Under the pieces are notes generated by a model. The model saw only the letters and a list, made by a program, of their open reading frames with translations. It had not been told where the DNA came from and searched no databases. Positions 44,611 through 56,699 of a stretch of DNA of 64,000 nucleotides are shown here, in pieces. Positions within the stretch are counted from its first letter, which is position 1. Each line of letters opens with the position of its first letter. Position numbers and translations under genes: made by a program. The DNA is from Paguma larvata (Eukaryota; Chordata; Mammalia; Carnivora; Viverridae): the NCBI GenBank assembly GCA_030068075.1, contig CM057827.1, positions 72,678,500 through 72,742,499 on the forward strand, read 5' to 3'.

Positions 44611-45499
44611 CTCAGTGGTTTCAGTTAAAGATATGACAGCTTAACCGGCTAGGCAGTGACCGGTTCCATCTTTTAAATAGGATCTGTCAATAAGCCAGAT
44701 TAATTCAGCGTTCTTGAGAGACATTTCCTGTAAATCAATCAAGGGGTTAAAAGTTGGTTCATCAGCCTTAAACAGTGAGGTTTCATCAGTTGGCAGAAGA
44801 AGAGGTGTGGCTGCGTTTAAAGTGTTACATAAAGCAATGGTTACAGTGAGGGGGCAGGGAGCAAAGGTTGTTCGTTGGAGGTTAGCCTGCCAGTAGATAG
44901 GAGCTGAGTGTAAGAAGAGTGAAACAAAACTTCTACTGAGTGGGGCACATGGATGGTAAGTAGAGACCCCATCACTCTTTCTTTTATGTGTTTTAGCGAG
45001 TTGGCAGTAGCTGCTGTTGGCCTCACATGAGAAGGGAGGCCCTTAGTTACTGGATCTAATTGTTGGTTCTGATATCCTAGGACCTATGTTGATCCCCATG
45101 GCATTGAGTAAGTACACATATGACATTTCCTGTTCTTTTGTGGAAAAAAAGGAAAAAAGTCATGAAGGCTGTCGTTAATGAGGATTCTTGAGACTTTTTG
45201 AGCAGACGAGAGGTTTGGACTGATCAGCTTTAAGAGGAGAGTATAAACACTGGACTATGGCAAAAAAACAAAGACAAAAACAAAAACAGTGGACTCCAGT
45301 TCCAACAGTACACTGCTAGTCCCCCAGATCCTCTGAGCTATCTTTTTGTACTGCGGTAAGGGAAGGGTAAAATGCCCATGGGGGCCATGATCAGTAATTA
45401 ATGCCCCAAGCATTTAACTTGAGGTTGGCAAATCTGGAGCTTCTCTTTTGACACTTTATGTCCTTTTTTTTGATAATTCTTAGAGGAGATGGAGAGTAT

Positions 45500-45700
45500 C
45501 CTCCAAGGATGTCTCCTTTGAGGGGAAACAGAGGAGGAGAACATCCACATATTGCAAAAAGGAAGAATTCTGGAAAAGAAAAAGTGACATCAGCAAATCA
45601 GCCTTGAGAAAAATAGGTAGGGCTTTTGGTATAGCCCTGAGGCATAACAATCCAGGTAAATTGTTGATTTTCTCATGTAAAGGCCAACAGGGATTGACTT
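45500..45700 (-). pseudogene. ERV reverse transcriptase remnant
   Basis: Minus-strand translation LQYVDVLLL around 45530-45557 corresponds to the YVDD box with the second Asp changed to Val (45540-45542), which would abolish catalysis. Confidence 0.72.
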
Positions 45701-46169
45701 CCAGGGTCGCTACAAAAATCTATTACAGTGAAGGCTGTGCTTTCTGAAGATAAGACTGAAAGTAGAGTGTGAGGATTTGGCACAACTGGGTGCTGAGGAA
45801 TAACGATATTATTGATAACTCTTAAGTCCTGAACAAACCTCCATCCTCTTCCATGGGGTTTTTGTACAGGAAGGAAGGGGATATTACAAGGGCTTGTATA
45901 TGGAACAGTTAGGCTTTATTTATTTAGTTTTTTGGCCTTATTTAAAATTTTTCTCAGTTATGGGCTTGATTCCTTGAATAGCCTCTGTATATAATGGATG
46001 TTGGTAAATATTTGTTGGAGGCTTTCTTTCATCCACTAGAATTCTTATAGGTGGTACAGAGTGGATGTGGCCCCTATCGGTGGCATTTTTCTTGCCGAAA
46101 GTTTCTCATGGATAGAATCTTGGAGACAGATGGGTGTATGCGCTTTGTTATTAAAGAACACAGGGACAG

Positions 46170-46289
46170 GAGATGCCTGGCTGGCTCAGTCCATGGAGCA
46201 TGTGACTCTTGATCTCAGAGTTGTGAGTTTGAGCCTCATATTGAGTGTAGAGATTACTTAAAAAAAAAAAAATCTTAAAAAAAAAAGGT
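46170..46289 (+). mobile_element. short-form carnivore SINE inside the ERV
   Basis: Short copy (GATGCCTGGCTGGCTCAG head, A tail) with the perfect duplication AAAGAACACAGGGACAG on both sides. Confidence 0.92.
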
Positions 46290-46425
46290 AAAGAACACAG
46301 GGACAGTAACCAAGAAATCATCTTGAGGGTTTAATCAGGTTCAAATGTAAAATTATTTCCCTTTTGGGAAAAAGATATGTGTGCCTCACGGGCCTCAAGG
46401 AAATCTGATTCTAGAAGATAAATAA

Positions 46426-46818
46426 CTACTGAAAGACTAAAAGGAATTGGCAAGTCCCTTGGATAAGTACTAACTGAAAAGGGACTGGTAATGATTTTAA
46501 AACAGTTACAGGTATATTAGAAACTCCCACCATTTGAATAGTTCCAGTACTCTGGGGAAGAGGGTAGGAAAGGCAGGTGGAGTTAAGGACAGAGAGTGTT
46601 GCCCCTGTGTCTACAAGGGCTTTGGCCATCTCATCTCCCACAGTGAAATCTATCTCCTCCAAAGGATTAATCTGGAGGATGGAAACAAACACACAAACAA
46701 ACCAACCTGTGCACACAACAGACAAGCCCAGAGCAGCCCTAAGGTTGAAATTCGGCTTGTTTTCCTGGGAAAGATGCAGTGAAATTTGAGGGCTAATCAT
46801 CTTGACATAGCCTCTCAA
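46426..46818 (-). pseudogene. retroviral protease region of the ERV
   Basis: An open stretch with the aspartic protease core ALVDTGATLSVL, so the catalytic Asp-Thr-Gly is retained here. It follows the gag zinc-knuckle remnant and precedes the RT remnant, as in gammaretroviruses. Confidence 0.8.
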
Positions 46819-46825
46819 GTTTGAG

Positions 46826-46867
46826 ACAGTTCTTTTCCCAATGCCCCGGCTTTTGGCGGTAGTGGCA
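46826..46867 (-). pseudogene. gag nucleocapsid zinc knuckle, degenerate
   Basis: Minus-strand translation CHYRQKPGHWEKNC. The CCHC knuckle lacks its second Cys, with CGC (Arg) at 46856-46858. Confidence 0.75.
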
Positions 46868-46989
46868 ATCTCTTAAGGGGTGATTTGCCTGGAAAGTTTT
46901 GGTAAGAAAGTTTAGTCAATCGTTGTAATTGCATGTTCATAATTTGGGCTGCTTATACTTGAGTATTTAGGGTTTGTGTGGGTTTCTTT

Positions 46990-48590
46990 TTTGTTTCTTT
47001 TTGAATAGCTCTGAAGAACTGCCCAGCAGCAATTAACTAGGTCGTAGAGTTTCATAGTAGCCCAATTAAGTTGCAGGGGTGTTTTTTGTTTTGGTTTGGT
47101 TTAAGTTACAGGGTTTTTTTAAAATTAATTAATTAATTAATTTTTTAATTTTTTAAAATCTGAGTTGCAAGTTCATTTTGCAAACCTTCAATAAAAGTAG
47201 AATTTAACAAGGTGGAGGTGTGATTGTCAACTTTTTCACTGCCGGATAATTGCTTAAAATTTTTCTCACATCTTTCAAAATAATACAAAACCCATTCAAC
47301 AGATCTTTGGACACAGTTTTTGGATTTTTTCCCCATCAATAGTATGAGGAAAACCATCAGGAATCTCTTCATGGAGTCTTTTAGCTAATTTCGAGGCTTC
47401 TTTCATGTCTAAAGCCTTTTTGGTAGGGAAGTACAATAAAGAATCTGTTCAAAAAGCATCCATTCTCTAGCAAGTCTTTCACCTACTGACATGAGAATGA
47501 GCTGATAAAGATCAGAGAATCCTGGTTTATAAATTTGGACTAGAACCCAATAGGGTTTTCTTTAGGGTTATGTAACTCCTTGGTAATAGCTCATAGTTCA
47601 GCTTTAGTCCAAGGAGAATGAGAGACCTGGGATCTTAAAATGTCATCTCCTGGCTTAACTATAAAAGATGCTACATGTAGGAGTGGGTCCTGAGAAGTCT
47701 CCAGATAATCATTATAGAAAGGAAGTTCACCAAGCAAGAGAGAGAAGAGGGATGGTGGACAGATAGGCAGGGGGGAGCAGATGGAGGGAGGGTAGTTTAG
47801 TAAGTCTCCAAGATAATTCAGAATTTGCCTTAGTTTAGAATTAGTATCCTTGAAGGAAGCAATTTTTGAGTCAGGAACACATTTTGAGGCCTTGAAATGA
47901 TAATTAAAATAAGCTTCCCACGGGGCGCCTGGGTGACTCCAGTCGGTTGAGTACCTGACTCTTGACTTCAGCTCAGGTTATGATCCCAGAGTCATGGGAT
48001 CGAGCTTCAGATCAGGTTCCTTGCTGAGTGTGGAACCTGCTTGTGATTCTCTTTCTTCCTCTGCCTCTCTCCCCTGCTCACTCTCTCTCTTTCACAAACT
48101 TCCCATTTGGATTGTTTAGTCTTCCATCCTTTCTCTAATTGATTGCACACATAAGCTAACATAGGAATCTTGAAAGAGCCCCAAATTAGCCAATTGAATT
48201 TTAAATCATCCCAGGTAATCATTGTCCACAGAGATAGGAATTTGCAGGATAAGGGCCCATAATTCTTGTACATAAAACCAGTAGGATTTCCAGGAGAAGG
48301 CTTCCCAGCAGCCTATCCATCAGAAAGCAAACTGCATTTTCAAGAGGAACTGAATACTCACCAGACCAACAGACAGGAAGTAAAGTTCTGAGAACAAAAG
48401 TGACAACAGAGGGCCACTCAAATAAAGCAGAACCTCAGCCCGGGAAGTCTGGATTACAGGAGCACTCACCAGACTCTGACTGGGATCACTGGGGAGATGA
48501 CAGGGCACAACGGACCCTTGTAAGTACTTTATTTGAATCTATGGCAGAGCCAGAGGGAGATGAGATGCTCTCCGGCTCCACTTCTGAGGT
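46990..48590 (-). pseudogene. ERV gag and leader region, decayed
   Basis: Inferred from position between the 5' LTR and the zinc knuckle. A capsid-like LNSTFIEGLQNELATQI stretch is read near 47200. Frames are broken, and a SINE interrupts it at 47922-48096. Confidence 0.5.
47922..48096 (+). mobile_element. carnivore SINE inside ERV gag
   Basis: Head GGGGCGCCTGGGTGACTCCA, a shortened body and almost no A tail. Flanks AGCTTCCCAC and AACTTCCCAT. Confidence 0.87.
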
Positions 48591-48896
48591 CATGTAATGT
48601 AAAACAAAATTTGCAATGAAGCTGCAAGGCAAACAAAAATTTATTTGGGGCCTTAAGAATTGCAATTTGAGAGACACAGACTGGGAGAAAATTCAAATAG
48701 TGCTCTGCTGATGGGTAAAAGCAGAGGGTCTCTCATGGCAAAAAAGGGCATTTCCAGATGGTTTACATAAATTGTTTTGCAAAATTATAATTGGCTAGAA
48801 GAGTCAAATTCCTGTTGAATTTGCAGCTTTCCATCTGGGGTTGCAAAAAGCAGTATATTGCGGTTTGGCAATGAACTTTATTTATTATTTTATTTT

Positions 48897-49117
48897 ATTT
48901 TTATTTTTTTTAATGTTTTTATTTTATTTTTGAGAGACATAGAGACAGAGCGTGAACAAGGGAAGGGCAGAGAGAGAGGGAGATACAGAATCTGAAGCAG
49001 GCTCCAGGCTCTGAGCCGTCAGCACAGAGCTCGACGCAGGGCTCCAACTCACAGACCGTGAGATCATGACCTGAGCAGAAGTCGGCCGCTTAACCGACTG
49101 AGCCACCCAGGTGCCCC
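48897..49117 (-). mobile_element. feliform SINE inside the ERV 5' LTR
   Basis: Reverse-complement, flanked by CTTTATTTATTATTTT and CTATTTATTATTTTT. Confidence 0.9.
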
Positions 49118-49137
49118 TATTTATTATTTTTAAAAAA

Positions 49138-49346
49138 TTATTTTTTAATATTTATTTTTGAGAGAGAGACAGAGAGAAAGAGAGAGTGGGGAAGGGGCAG
49201 AGAGAGAGGGAGACACAGAATTCAAAGCAGGCTCCGGGCTCTGAGCTCTCAGCACAGAGCCTGAGGCGGGGCTCAAACTCGCAAACTGTGAGATCATGAA
49301 CTGAGCCGAAGTCGGAGGCTTAACCGACAGCCACCCAGGCACCCCT
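49138..49346 (-). mobile_element. feliform SINE inside the ERV 5' LTR
   Basis: Second reverse-complement copy just after the previous one, with a small deletion near its head end. Confidence 0.9.
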
Positions 49347-49484
49347 GCAATGAGGTATATTTAACGTCCATGTTCTGTGCCGAGGTGGACTTGCATAAGC
49401 TCACTTCTCTAGTAGACTCATAGCTCCATTTAGATGTGCTTTCCTAATAGGATTGACTTCATGTCAAGTTTTTTCCCTTTGGAG

Positions 49485-50136
49485 TCACTTCCTGGAGAAA
49501 ACAAACAGGGTAAACCTTAGAAATAGTGCTGACCTGGAGGTTACAGACCCAGGGCCCATATGGGGAGGAGAAAAAGTTGTCAGGGAAAGAATTCTTGGAT
49601 GTTTAAAACAAACAGAGAAAGAGTGGGGTTGGAGTGGGGATGGTGTAGGATGGAACGGACAAATGCAGATAATCCATTCATTGACACAATACTCCTTCCA
49701 AGCAATTTAGATAACGAAGGGACTCCTCCTAACACAATATAGAACCTTTGTAAGAGCTCAGCTATTTCCTCTCCCCACTTTTGCAAGTTTAATTAAGCTT
49801 ACATACAATTACAAATCAGTGGCCCTTGCTTAGCTATCTGAATCCTCCATCAGTTTCCCATCTCTTAAACACAATCTTTTCTGCTTGCCATTTTAGCCAT
49901 CTTACCCACTGCTATGGTTCAAGCCACTGTTTCCCAGCCCTGTTTCTGTCTCATTCATAGAACTGAGTCCAGTGCCAAATGAAGGGTTTATTCTATCATC
50001 ATTATTGTTGTTATGTTATTATTATTATTATCCTTATTCATTCACTAATTTTAGCAAAGGTAACAGGGTAATCTAAAAGTAAAGTTCACCTTAGTAATGA
50101 ACTATGAACAATTGAAACATTGAAAACACAATTTTT
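49485..50136. other. unassigned intergenic sequence
   Basis: No gene is recognised. An (ATT)n stretch lies near 50010-50030. Confidence 0.45.
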
Positions 50137-50326
50137 TGGAAAGTTTATTTATTTATTTTGAAAGAGAGAGAGAGAGAGAACGAGCAGGGGAGAGGGGGGG
50201 CAGAGGATCCGAAGTGGGCTCTGTGCTGACAGAAGACAGCTAGATATGGGACTCAAATTCACAAACCATGAGATCATGACCTGAGCCGAAGTCAGACACT
50301 TAACCAACTGAGCCACGCAGGCGCCC
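50137..50326 (-). mobile_element. feliform SINE
   Basis: Reverse-complement, flanked by AAACACAATTTT and AAGCACAATTTT. Confidence 0.9.
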
Positions 50327-50633
50327 CTGGAAGCACAATTTTAAATGATGGGTGAGATCAGCCCTAAGTAAAAATCAGTCTGAGGAAATATTTATCTATA
50401 TTTGATTGCTGAAAGTTTTTTTTAATTGCCCAAATCCAATCCAATTGACACAAAAGACAAGATTATGACACGATATTATTTAAGAAAGTGTAAACTTAGT
50501 CAATTAATTTTATGTACTCTGTCTAAAGTAAGTGTATGTAAACCAAAGGAAGATGATCTATGATAAATCTACAAAAATAAAATTGGGGGACAAGACTCAG
50601 TCTTCTGTAGTGTTTCTTCAGCGTCATGTGGGG

Positions 50634-50673
50634 GGATAGATATATAGATAGATATATATAGATATCTATAGGG

Positions 50674-50706
<33 letters not shown>
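50634..50706. repeat. inverted GATA/TATC microsatellite
   Basis: GATAGATATATAGATAGATA on the left, then AGATATCTATAGGG and about nine TATC units on the right. The two halves are partly complementary and could fold back. Confidence 0.9.
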
Positions 50707-50707
<1 letters not shown>

Positions 50708-50709
50708 GA

Positions 50710-51610
50710 GACAAACGTTCTGGTCACCAAAGAATGTGACGAGCAAAGACAGTTTACCAGACTGCTCCTTGGCCAGGGTGACATAACCTTTAGAACTTCA
50801 CAACATCCTTTATTCTGAATTCAAGTTCAGCAACCAACCTCCAGCACAATCACTTAGACCCTCAATCCCATTGGATTCACCAGTGCCCCAGAGAGGAGTC
50901 TACCCTCTGGGACCCAGCAGGCCTCCTCAGACCACATCTTTATCTTGTGGCCTATCCAACAAGAGGGCTCAGGTTCCAGGTCGCATCAGACCCTACCTTG
51001 AATCCCATCCTACCTCTAACCTTGGATTGTTTACATCTCTTACTCCCTACCTCACAAGTTTTTGACCTTTAAAGGGTACAGACTCAGGCATTTCAAGTGT
51101 GTGTATCTGCTGCACTGTGAACACTGCTGTACAGCAAATACTTAATGGTCAAATATATGATATGTTTATTATTTCTCTTTAAGCCATCTCAAGCCAAGTC
51201 ACCATTCCTTTATGACCGTTTTGATCTGTTTTCAACATTCCAGTCAAGAGAGTCCCAGTTACTCAGTTTATAGTGCCCTTAGTATCTCAGCAATTTTTTA
51301 AAAATACTTAACACATTTACTTTTTAAGTACTTGGTTCCTAACAATTTAGCAACCATTTGGAAAAAATAATACACACACATTGAAAGAAAAAATATTTGT
51401 TTATATTTCTTAGATAACTGCAAATAATTACTAAGGGGATGTGTGTGCCTCTTGAGCACTGCACAACTTCTCAAACCTTGGAACTCCAACACTGCTACCC
51501 TCATTTCCTGTTCTTGGCTGATTTTCACACAGTACTTACTTTTTTTGTTATCAGAGGGGCCTCATAAAACTCAACTTCACAAAGATATTTTGTCATCAAA
51601 AGGAATGTTG
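50710..51610. other. unassigned intergenic sequence
   Basis: No gene or repeat is recognised. Confidence 0.5.
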
Positions 51611-51611
51611 C

Positions 51612-51838
51612 GGGGTTCTTGGGTGGCTCGGTCAGTTAAGCGTCCGACTTCTGCTCAGGTCATGATCTCACAGTTCGTGAGTTTGAACCCCATGTTGGGC
51701 TCTGTGCTGACAGCTCAGAGCCTGGACCCTGCTTCGGATTCTGTATCTCCCTCTTTCTCTCTGCTCCTCCCCCATTCATGCTCTGTCTCTCTTTGTCTCT
51801 CAAAAGTAAATAAACATTAAAAATATATATATTTTAAA
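51612..51838 (+). mobile_element. feliform SINE
   Basis: Full-length, flanked by AAAAGGAATGTTGC on both sides. Confidence 0.93.
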
Positions 51839-52044
51839 AAAAAGGAATGTTGCAACAATCTAATGTTCATATTATGAATTGCTTTGAACTAGTAGTTTGC
51901 ATAGTATATAGAGATATTGAATATGTCTCTTTCCCTTAAAATTTTTAAATATCCCATGGCTCCCCTGAGAAGTTGTATCTTGGCACAGAATTTGGGAACT
52001 ATGACCACAATCACTCCATGCCACCTCCATTCCTGAGTCTATGT

Positions 52045-52290
52045 AGTACAGATGAGTGGACTTTGTAATCAAACTACCTGTGTACGAATTCCCTCTCCAC
52101 CCCTTACTTACTGGCTGTGTGATCCAAGGCAAGTGAAAGTCTCACTATGCCTCAGTGTTCTCATCTGTAAAGTAGTGACAATTAATAGTATTTACTATTA
52201 TTGCATGAATTGTATCAAATGCCTGTTAAGTGTTTAGATAAGTGCCTGGAATAATAGTAAACATACAGTAAATGTTGGCTATTATTATTA
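52045..52290 (+). mobile_element. MIR, nearly complete
   Basis: From TGGACTTTGTAATCAAACTAC through TACTGGCTGTGTGATCCAAGG and CATCTGTAAAGTAGTGACAAT to the AGTAAATGTTGGCTATTATT end. Confidence 0.9.
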
Positions 52291-52388
52291 TTTCCCATTG
52301 TCTCTTTTTCCTTTTTTAGACCTACCTAACCATGAATTGGATCAGAAGAACACTAGAGGTACACACAACCCATCAACACCAACTCTTA

Positions 52389-52590
52389 CCATGCGCTGTT
52401 CAAAACAGTAGCCACTAGCCAAATGTGGCTATGTAAATGTAATAACATTAAGATGAAATAAAAATAAAAATTCAGTTCCTTAGTTACACTAGCCACACTG
52501 CAACTACTCAATAGCCAGCTAAGGCTAGCGGCTACCATTATGTACAGTAGAGAAACATGTCTATCATCACAGAAAATTCTATTGCACAGC
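52389..52590 (-). mobile_element. non-autonomous hAT-type DNA transposon relic
   Basis: ATAGCCAGCTAAGGCTAGCGGCTACC and TTCTATTGCACAGCATTG at the right, with CGCTGTTCAAAACAGTAGCC at the left, form degenerate inverted ends of the CAGTGCTGTCCAATAGA type. Confidence 0.7.
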
Positions 52591-53020
52591 ATTGTTCTTA
52601 TCTTTTCTAGACACTGCTACCCTGTACATACCTAAAAGAAGCTACAACTATGTTTTATTTTATACTTTTAGGGTTCCTGTAGTCAGGAACCAATCATTAG
52701 CCTCAGAGTGATTATAGCTTCTGTTTTCTCAATCCTCCCCTTACTTCTAACTTCCGAGGGACTCTTATGTTTAGGCACATAGTCAGTAACACATCCATCC
52801 TCCATGCTTAAGATCAAGGAAACTACAAACCACGAAGTGACAGGTTCTGAGTCATTCAGTATTGCTGAGTGGAGAGATGCCTCCAGATAGTGACTTCCAA
52901 GGTCAATATTTATAGAAGCAGGCTCTGCCTGTCTGAATTCTTTAGGTGGGAAACTCGTTTTATTCCCGCCTTGGGACTGAAATTTCTCCTTCTTTCTATA
53001 CCACAACATTGATGCTCTCC

Positions 53021-53023
53021 TAT

Positions 53024-53062
<39 letters not shown>
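53021..53062. repeat. (ATTT)n microsatellite
   Basis: About ten ATTT units at the A-rich end of the SINE insertion that follows. Confidence 0.9.
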
Positions 53063-53063
<1 letters not shown>

Positions 53064-53077
53064 AGAAATTGTGAGCC

Positions 53078-53287
53078 AAGGATTTTAATGTTTATTTATT
53101 TTTGAGACATAGAGACAGAGTATGAGCAGGGGAAGGGCAGAGAGAGAGGGAGACACAGAATCTGAAGCAGGCTCCAGGCTCTGAGCTGTCAGCACAGAGC
53201 CCGACGCGGGGCTCAAACTCACAGACCATGAGATCATGACCTGAGCCAAAGTCAGCCGCTTAACCGACTGAGCCACCCAGGCGCCCC
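53078..53287 (-). mobile_element. feliform SINE
   Basis: Reverse-complement, young-looking. Duplication TGATGCTCTCCTATTTA lies before the (ATTT)n (about 53010) and after the SINE (53288). Confidence 0.93.
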
Positions 53288-53617
53288 TGATGCTCTCCTA
53301 TTTAAATACCAAGAAATGTTGACCTCCCATTTTCTCTAATTTCTGAAATCTAAATTATTGTTTTAGTTTAGTTTTCTGTCCCTGTTAAAAGGATCCTTTT
53401 CATTTCTCTTCTCTGAGATCCCTATGTGTGCTTCTCTCAGTGGCAGAACAGCATGAAAGCAAAAAGACTGACCTAACATCCTCAATTCCAAAGACCTTAG
53501 CTCCCAGACTGGGAGATTCACTGTAACCCAAAGGAGAGGACAAAGGATGGAGACACAACAAGGGCATGAATCAAAGGAGCAAAGGACCCATGTAATAAAA
53601 CAAAAATGCATGCCTTT

Positions 53618-53762
53618 GGGGCACCTGCGTGGCTTAGTTGATTAAGTGTCTGACTCTTGATCTTAGCTCAGTTCTTGATCTCACAGTCATGAGTTCAAGC
53701 CCTGCATTGGGCTCCATGTCCAGGATGGAGCCTACTTAAACAACAACAACAACAACAACAAA
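53618..53762 (+). mobile_element. short-form carnivore SINE with (AAC)n tail
   Basis: Head GGGGCACCTGCGTGGCTTAG, short body, and a tail evolved into about eight AAC units. Confidence 0.85.
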
Positions 53763-54129
53763 CAACTAGACTATACCCTCCCCCACCACCCCCAACCTCC
53801 CATACTACCCTGCATGGTTAATTCACTCACCCTGGGTATATTTAAAAACATTCTTTGCCCTGGAAATGGAGTCAAGGACTGTGCTGTTTTCAAACAGGTG
53901 GTAAACTACCACTTCAGGAAAGGGAAAAGAAGAAACAGAGCATATAGAGAAGAGAAATCAAATTGGGACACTGTGGGTCACAGAAGCTAGGCTGATGCTT
54001 CTCACTCTATTCTCTGCCATCTATTCAGTTACTACTTGGAAGGTTGGAAGGTTACTACTTGGCTACAAGCCTGAAGAAAAAATGCTTCCAAATCTTTACA
54101 GTTTCTATAAAGAAATATCCCCTCAAAAT

Positions 54130-54472
54130 TCATTATGTTAAAACTCTAACCTTCTAATTCCAATGTGACTCTATTTGGAGATAGGGACTTTAAAGAGGAA
54201 TTAGGGTTAAATGAGGTCATAAGGGACCCTAATCCAATATGACTGGGGTCATATAAGAGAAGGAAGAGACACCAGGTATGTGTGTGCACAGACAAAAGGC
54301 CATATGAGGATACAATGGACAAGGCAACTATTTGCAAGCCAAGGATAGAGGTCTGTAGACATCTATATCTTGGACTTAAAGCCTCCAGAACTGTAAGAAA
54401 ATAAATTTCTGTTGTTTAAGCCACTGGTCTGTTGTATTTTGTCATGGCAACCCTAACAAACTAATACACCTC
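54130..54472 (+). mobile_element. MLT1-type (MaLR) LTR
   Basis: TCTAACCTTCTAATTCCAATGTGAC at the left, then GCCTCCAGAACTGTAAGAAAATAAATTTC and the ending CCCTAACAAACTAATACA are characteristic. Confidence 0.85.
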
Positions 54473-54669
54473 TCAATGTAAGTGAGAATACCCCACCCCA
54501 CAAGAAAGATGGCACATACCAGGGCTAATATTGAAACTATATCTGTTTCCTACAGGAATCAACCAAGCAAAGCCAGTGCCAAGCCATAAACACCCAATGC
54601 CAGCCATACTGAAGTACCTTAGCTGGACATTCACTCAGCTGACAACATTGCTCGGTACCCAAATTCACC

Positions 54670-54780
54670 TCAAGATGGTGCTTAAGTTCATTCATTCATT
54701 AATTTAATAGCCATTTATATAGCAACTTCTGTGTGCCAGGCATTGAGCATAAAACAGGCTCCATCCCAAATATCATGTAT
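54670..54780 (+). mobile_element. MIR/L2-type fragment
   Basis: TTCATTCATTCATTAATTTAATAGCC and TGTGTGCCAGGCATTG are conserved phrases of these old elements. Confidence 0.55.
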
Positions 54781-54834
54781 TCTGTCACCTCTGTGCTTCT
54801 GCCTTTTTCAATCTCTCTGGCAAATGATGGGAGT

Positions 54835-55010
54835 TCAGAAGCATTAAACTGTAAGTCAGAAGACCTGGACTTTTAGTCCCATTTCAATCTCTCACTTAGC
54901 TTAAGTGACTATAGCTTACAGAGCCTCAGTTCCTATATCTATAAAATAGATATAGTCTTGCCTTCCCTGTCCATCTTGTAGTGGGTTTTGAAATCAAACT
55001 ATAAAAGTGC
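54835..55010 (+). mobile_element. MIR relic
   Basis: AAGTCAGAAGACCTGGACTTT, TTAAGTGACTATAGC and GCCTCAGTTCCTATATCTATAAAATAG match MIR in order. Confidence 0.8.
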
Positions 55011-55389
55011 TTATTTTTTGTATTTCTCTGCCTATTGATCTACTCAAGACAGAGCACAAATCCAAGTTATCCATGCATGGTAATATAACAATCCCTCTTT
55101 ATATGTGTAAAGTTTGCTCTGGCTGCTCTGGCTGGAAATTATTTCTTCTTTCCCTGAATTTGGATGATATAATTTAATTCATTTGGTAGGAAGCACATTT
55201 TGCATCATGAATTTCTAGTATTCATATTTTTCCATGTAATAAATGATTACTTGTGTTGATGTTTTATACTGTGACTTTTCACATAATGTCTCCCTAACAA
55301 GAGTGTGCATTTCTTAAGGAGTGTCTTTGACAAAGAGTGGATATTTAACAAATAGGCAAAGATGTATCCATCACTTCAATTCTACTGTG

Positions 55390-55825
55390 TGTAGTAGATC
55401 AAAAAGCATGGCCACCATATTTTGCAGCTCCTTCCATCAAAGTGTGAAGTCCATTTCCCCATACCTTGAACCTGGGCAGCCTTATGACTTGCTATGACCA
55501 TTAGATGTAGTAGGAATGAAGTTGTGTCAATGCTGGAGCTAGGCATAAAGGTATCTTACAGTTTCTCCTTTCACCCTTTTGGACCATTGCCCTAAGTACC
55601 ACCATGCTATAAAGAAGCCCCATCAGGCCAGCACATTCAGTTGTCAGACATGTAAGACCATCTTGGACCATTCAGTTGTTTCCTGTCACCACTGCACACT
55701 CATGAATGAGCCTGGGTAAGACCAATGAAGGAACCATCCAGCCGACATGCAGAATCACAAGTTAAAAATACACATCATTTTGTTTGGGATTGTTTGTTAT
55801 GCAGCAATAGAAAGCTGAAGACCAG
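55390..55825 (+). mobile_element. MaLR/ERVL-type LTR relic
   Basis: CATATTTTGCAGCTCCTTCCATCAA, CCTTGAACCTGGGCAGCCTTATGACTTGC and the ending GTTTGTTATGCAGCAATAG are familiar LTR phrases. The exact subfamily was not decided. Confidence 0.65.
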
Positions 55826-56485
55826 AAAAAGTATTCCTCTCTTCCATGCTGATAGGATTTTTTTCCTACCTCTTTTATGGCCCTTCTCACAAATTACTAC
55901 CTTGCTTTCTGGGTAATTATCTTCTGACCACTACCAGATTGTAATGTCATTGAGGGTGACACAATTTATTGGTCTTAGATTTCTCCTAAACTACTATACC
56001 CAGGATTGTAGGTAGTAGGTGATGAGTCCATCTGCAGAATAAGTAATGGCTCCTTCCAAGGGAGTCTTGGAATTCAAGTCCCAGAGGAGTTTATTATAAA
56101 GTAGTTTTCATTGTGAGAGCACTTAGACAGCCACTGCCCTTCCTTAACTCTGCCCCACTACTATTTAGGGGTGGTTAGTGTGTGGGTACAGGTTAGTGTG
56201 GCATTGAAAGGGAGCTATAACAGGACATAGTCAGGGATTATTCCATCACATCTTCCTTCAGTGCGTCATATACCTGTCAGACAGAACATACTTTTTATTG
56301 GTTAACATTTACTTCTTTGGCTTCTCTAGCCACACACCCCTATATTTAACCTCTAATGAAAACATCACCAAGAGCCTAAACTACTAAATAAATAAGCCAT
56401 TTTACTGTTCCATCCCTTTAGGATCCTTGGTAATGTATCCAATTATCCCTCTCTCCCACTTTTTTATAAAGATAAAACTAGATTT
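55826..56485. other. unassigned intergenic sequence
   Basis: No gene or repeat is recognised. Confidence 0.45.
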
Positions 56486-56697
56486 TTTTTTATTTTTTTA
56501 ATGTTTATTTTTGAGACAGAGAGAGACAGAGAATGAGTGAGAGAGGGGCAGAGAGAAAGGGAGACACAGAATCGAAAGCAGGCTCCAGGCTCTGAGGTGT
56601 CAGCACAGAACCTGACATGGGGCTCGAACTCACAGACCGCGAGATCATGATCTGAGCCGAAGTCGGACACTCAACCGACTGAGCCACCCAGGCGCCC
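56486..56697 (-). mobile_element. feliform SINE
   Basis: Reverse-complement, ending GAGCCACCCAGGCGCCCC. Flanked by AAAACTAGATTT and AAAACTAGTTTT. Confidence 0.93.
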
Positions 56698-56699
56698 CA

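Larger units (their letters stand above)
40213..49480 (-). mobile_element. class I (gamma-like) endogenous retrovirus, degenerate
   Basis: A minus-strand provirus-like unit with related LTRs at 40213-40646 and 48598-49480. Between them, in the expected order from right to left, are gag (zinc knuckle 46826-46867), protease (46426-46818), reverse transcriptase (around 45540) and RNase H (44203-44610). Integrase and env were not recognised. Several catalytic residues are changed, frames are broken, and at least six SINEs have inserted. It is an old, non-functional relic. Confidence 0.85.
48598..49480 (-). repeat. 5' LTR of the endogenous retrovirus, with two SINE insertions
   Basis: The same blocks as the 3' LTR in the same order, separated by two SINEs (48897-49346). 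Without them the LTR is close to the length of its partner. TTTATT at 48640-48645 is AATAAA on the minus strand. The adjacent primer-binding site was not matched to a tRNA. Confidence 0.78.
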
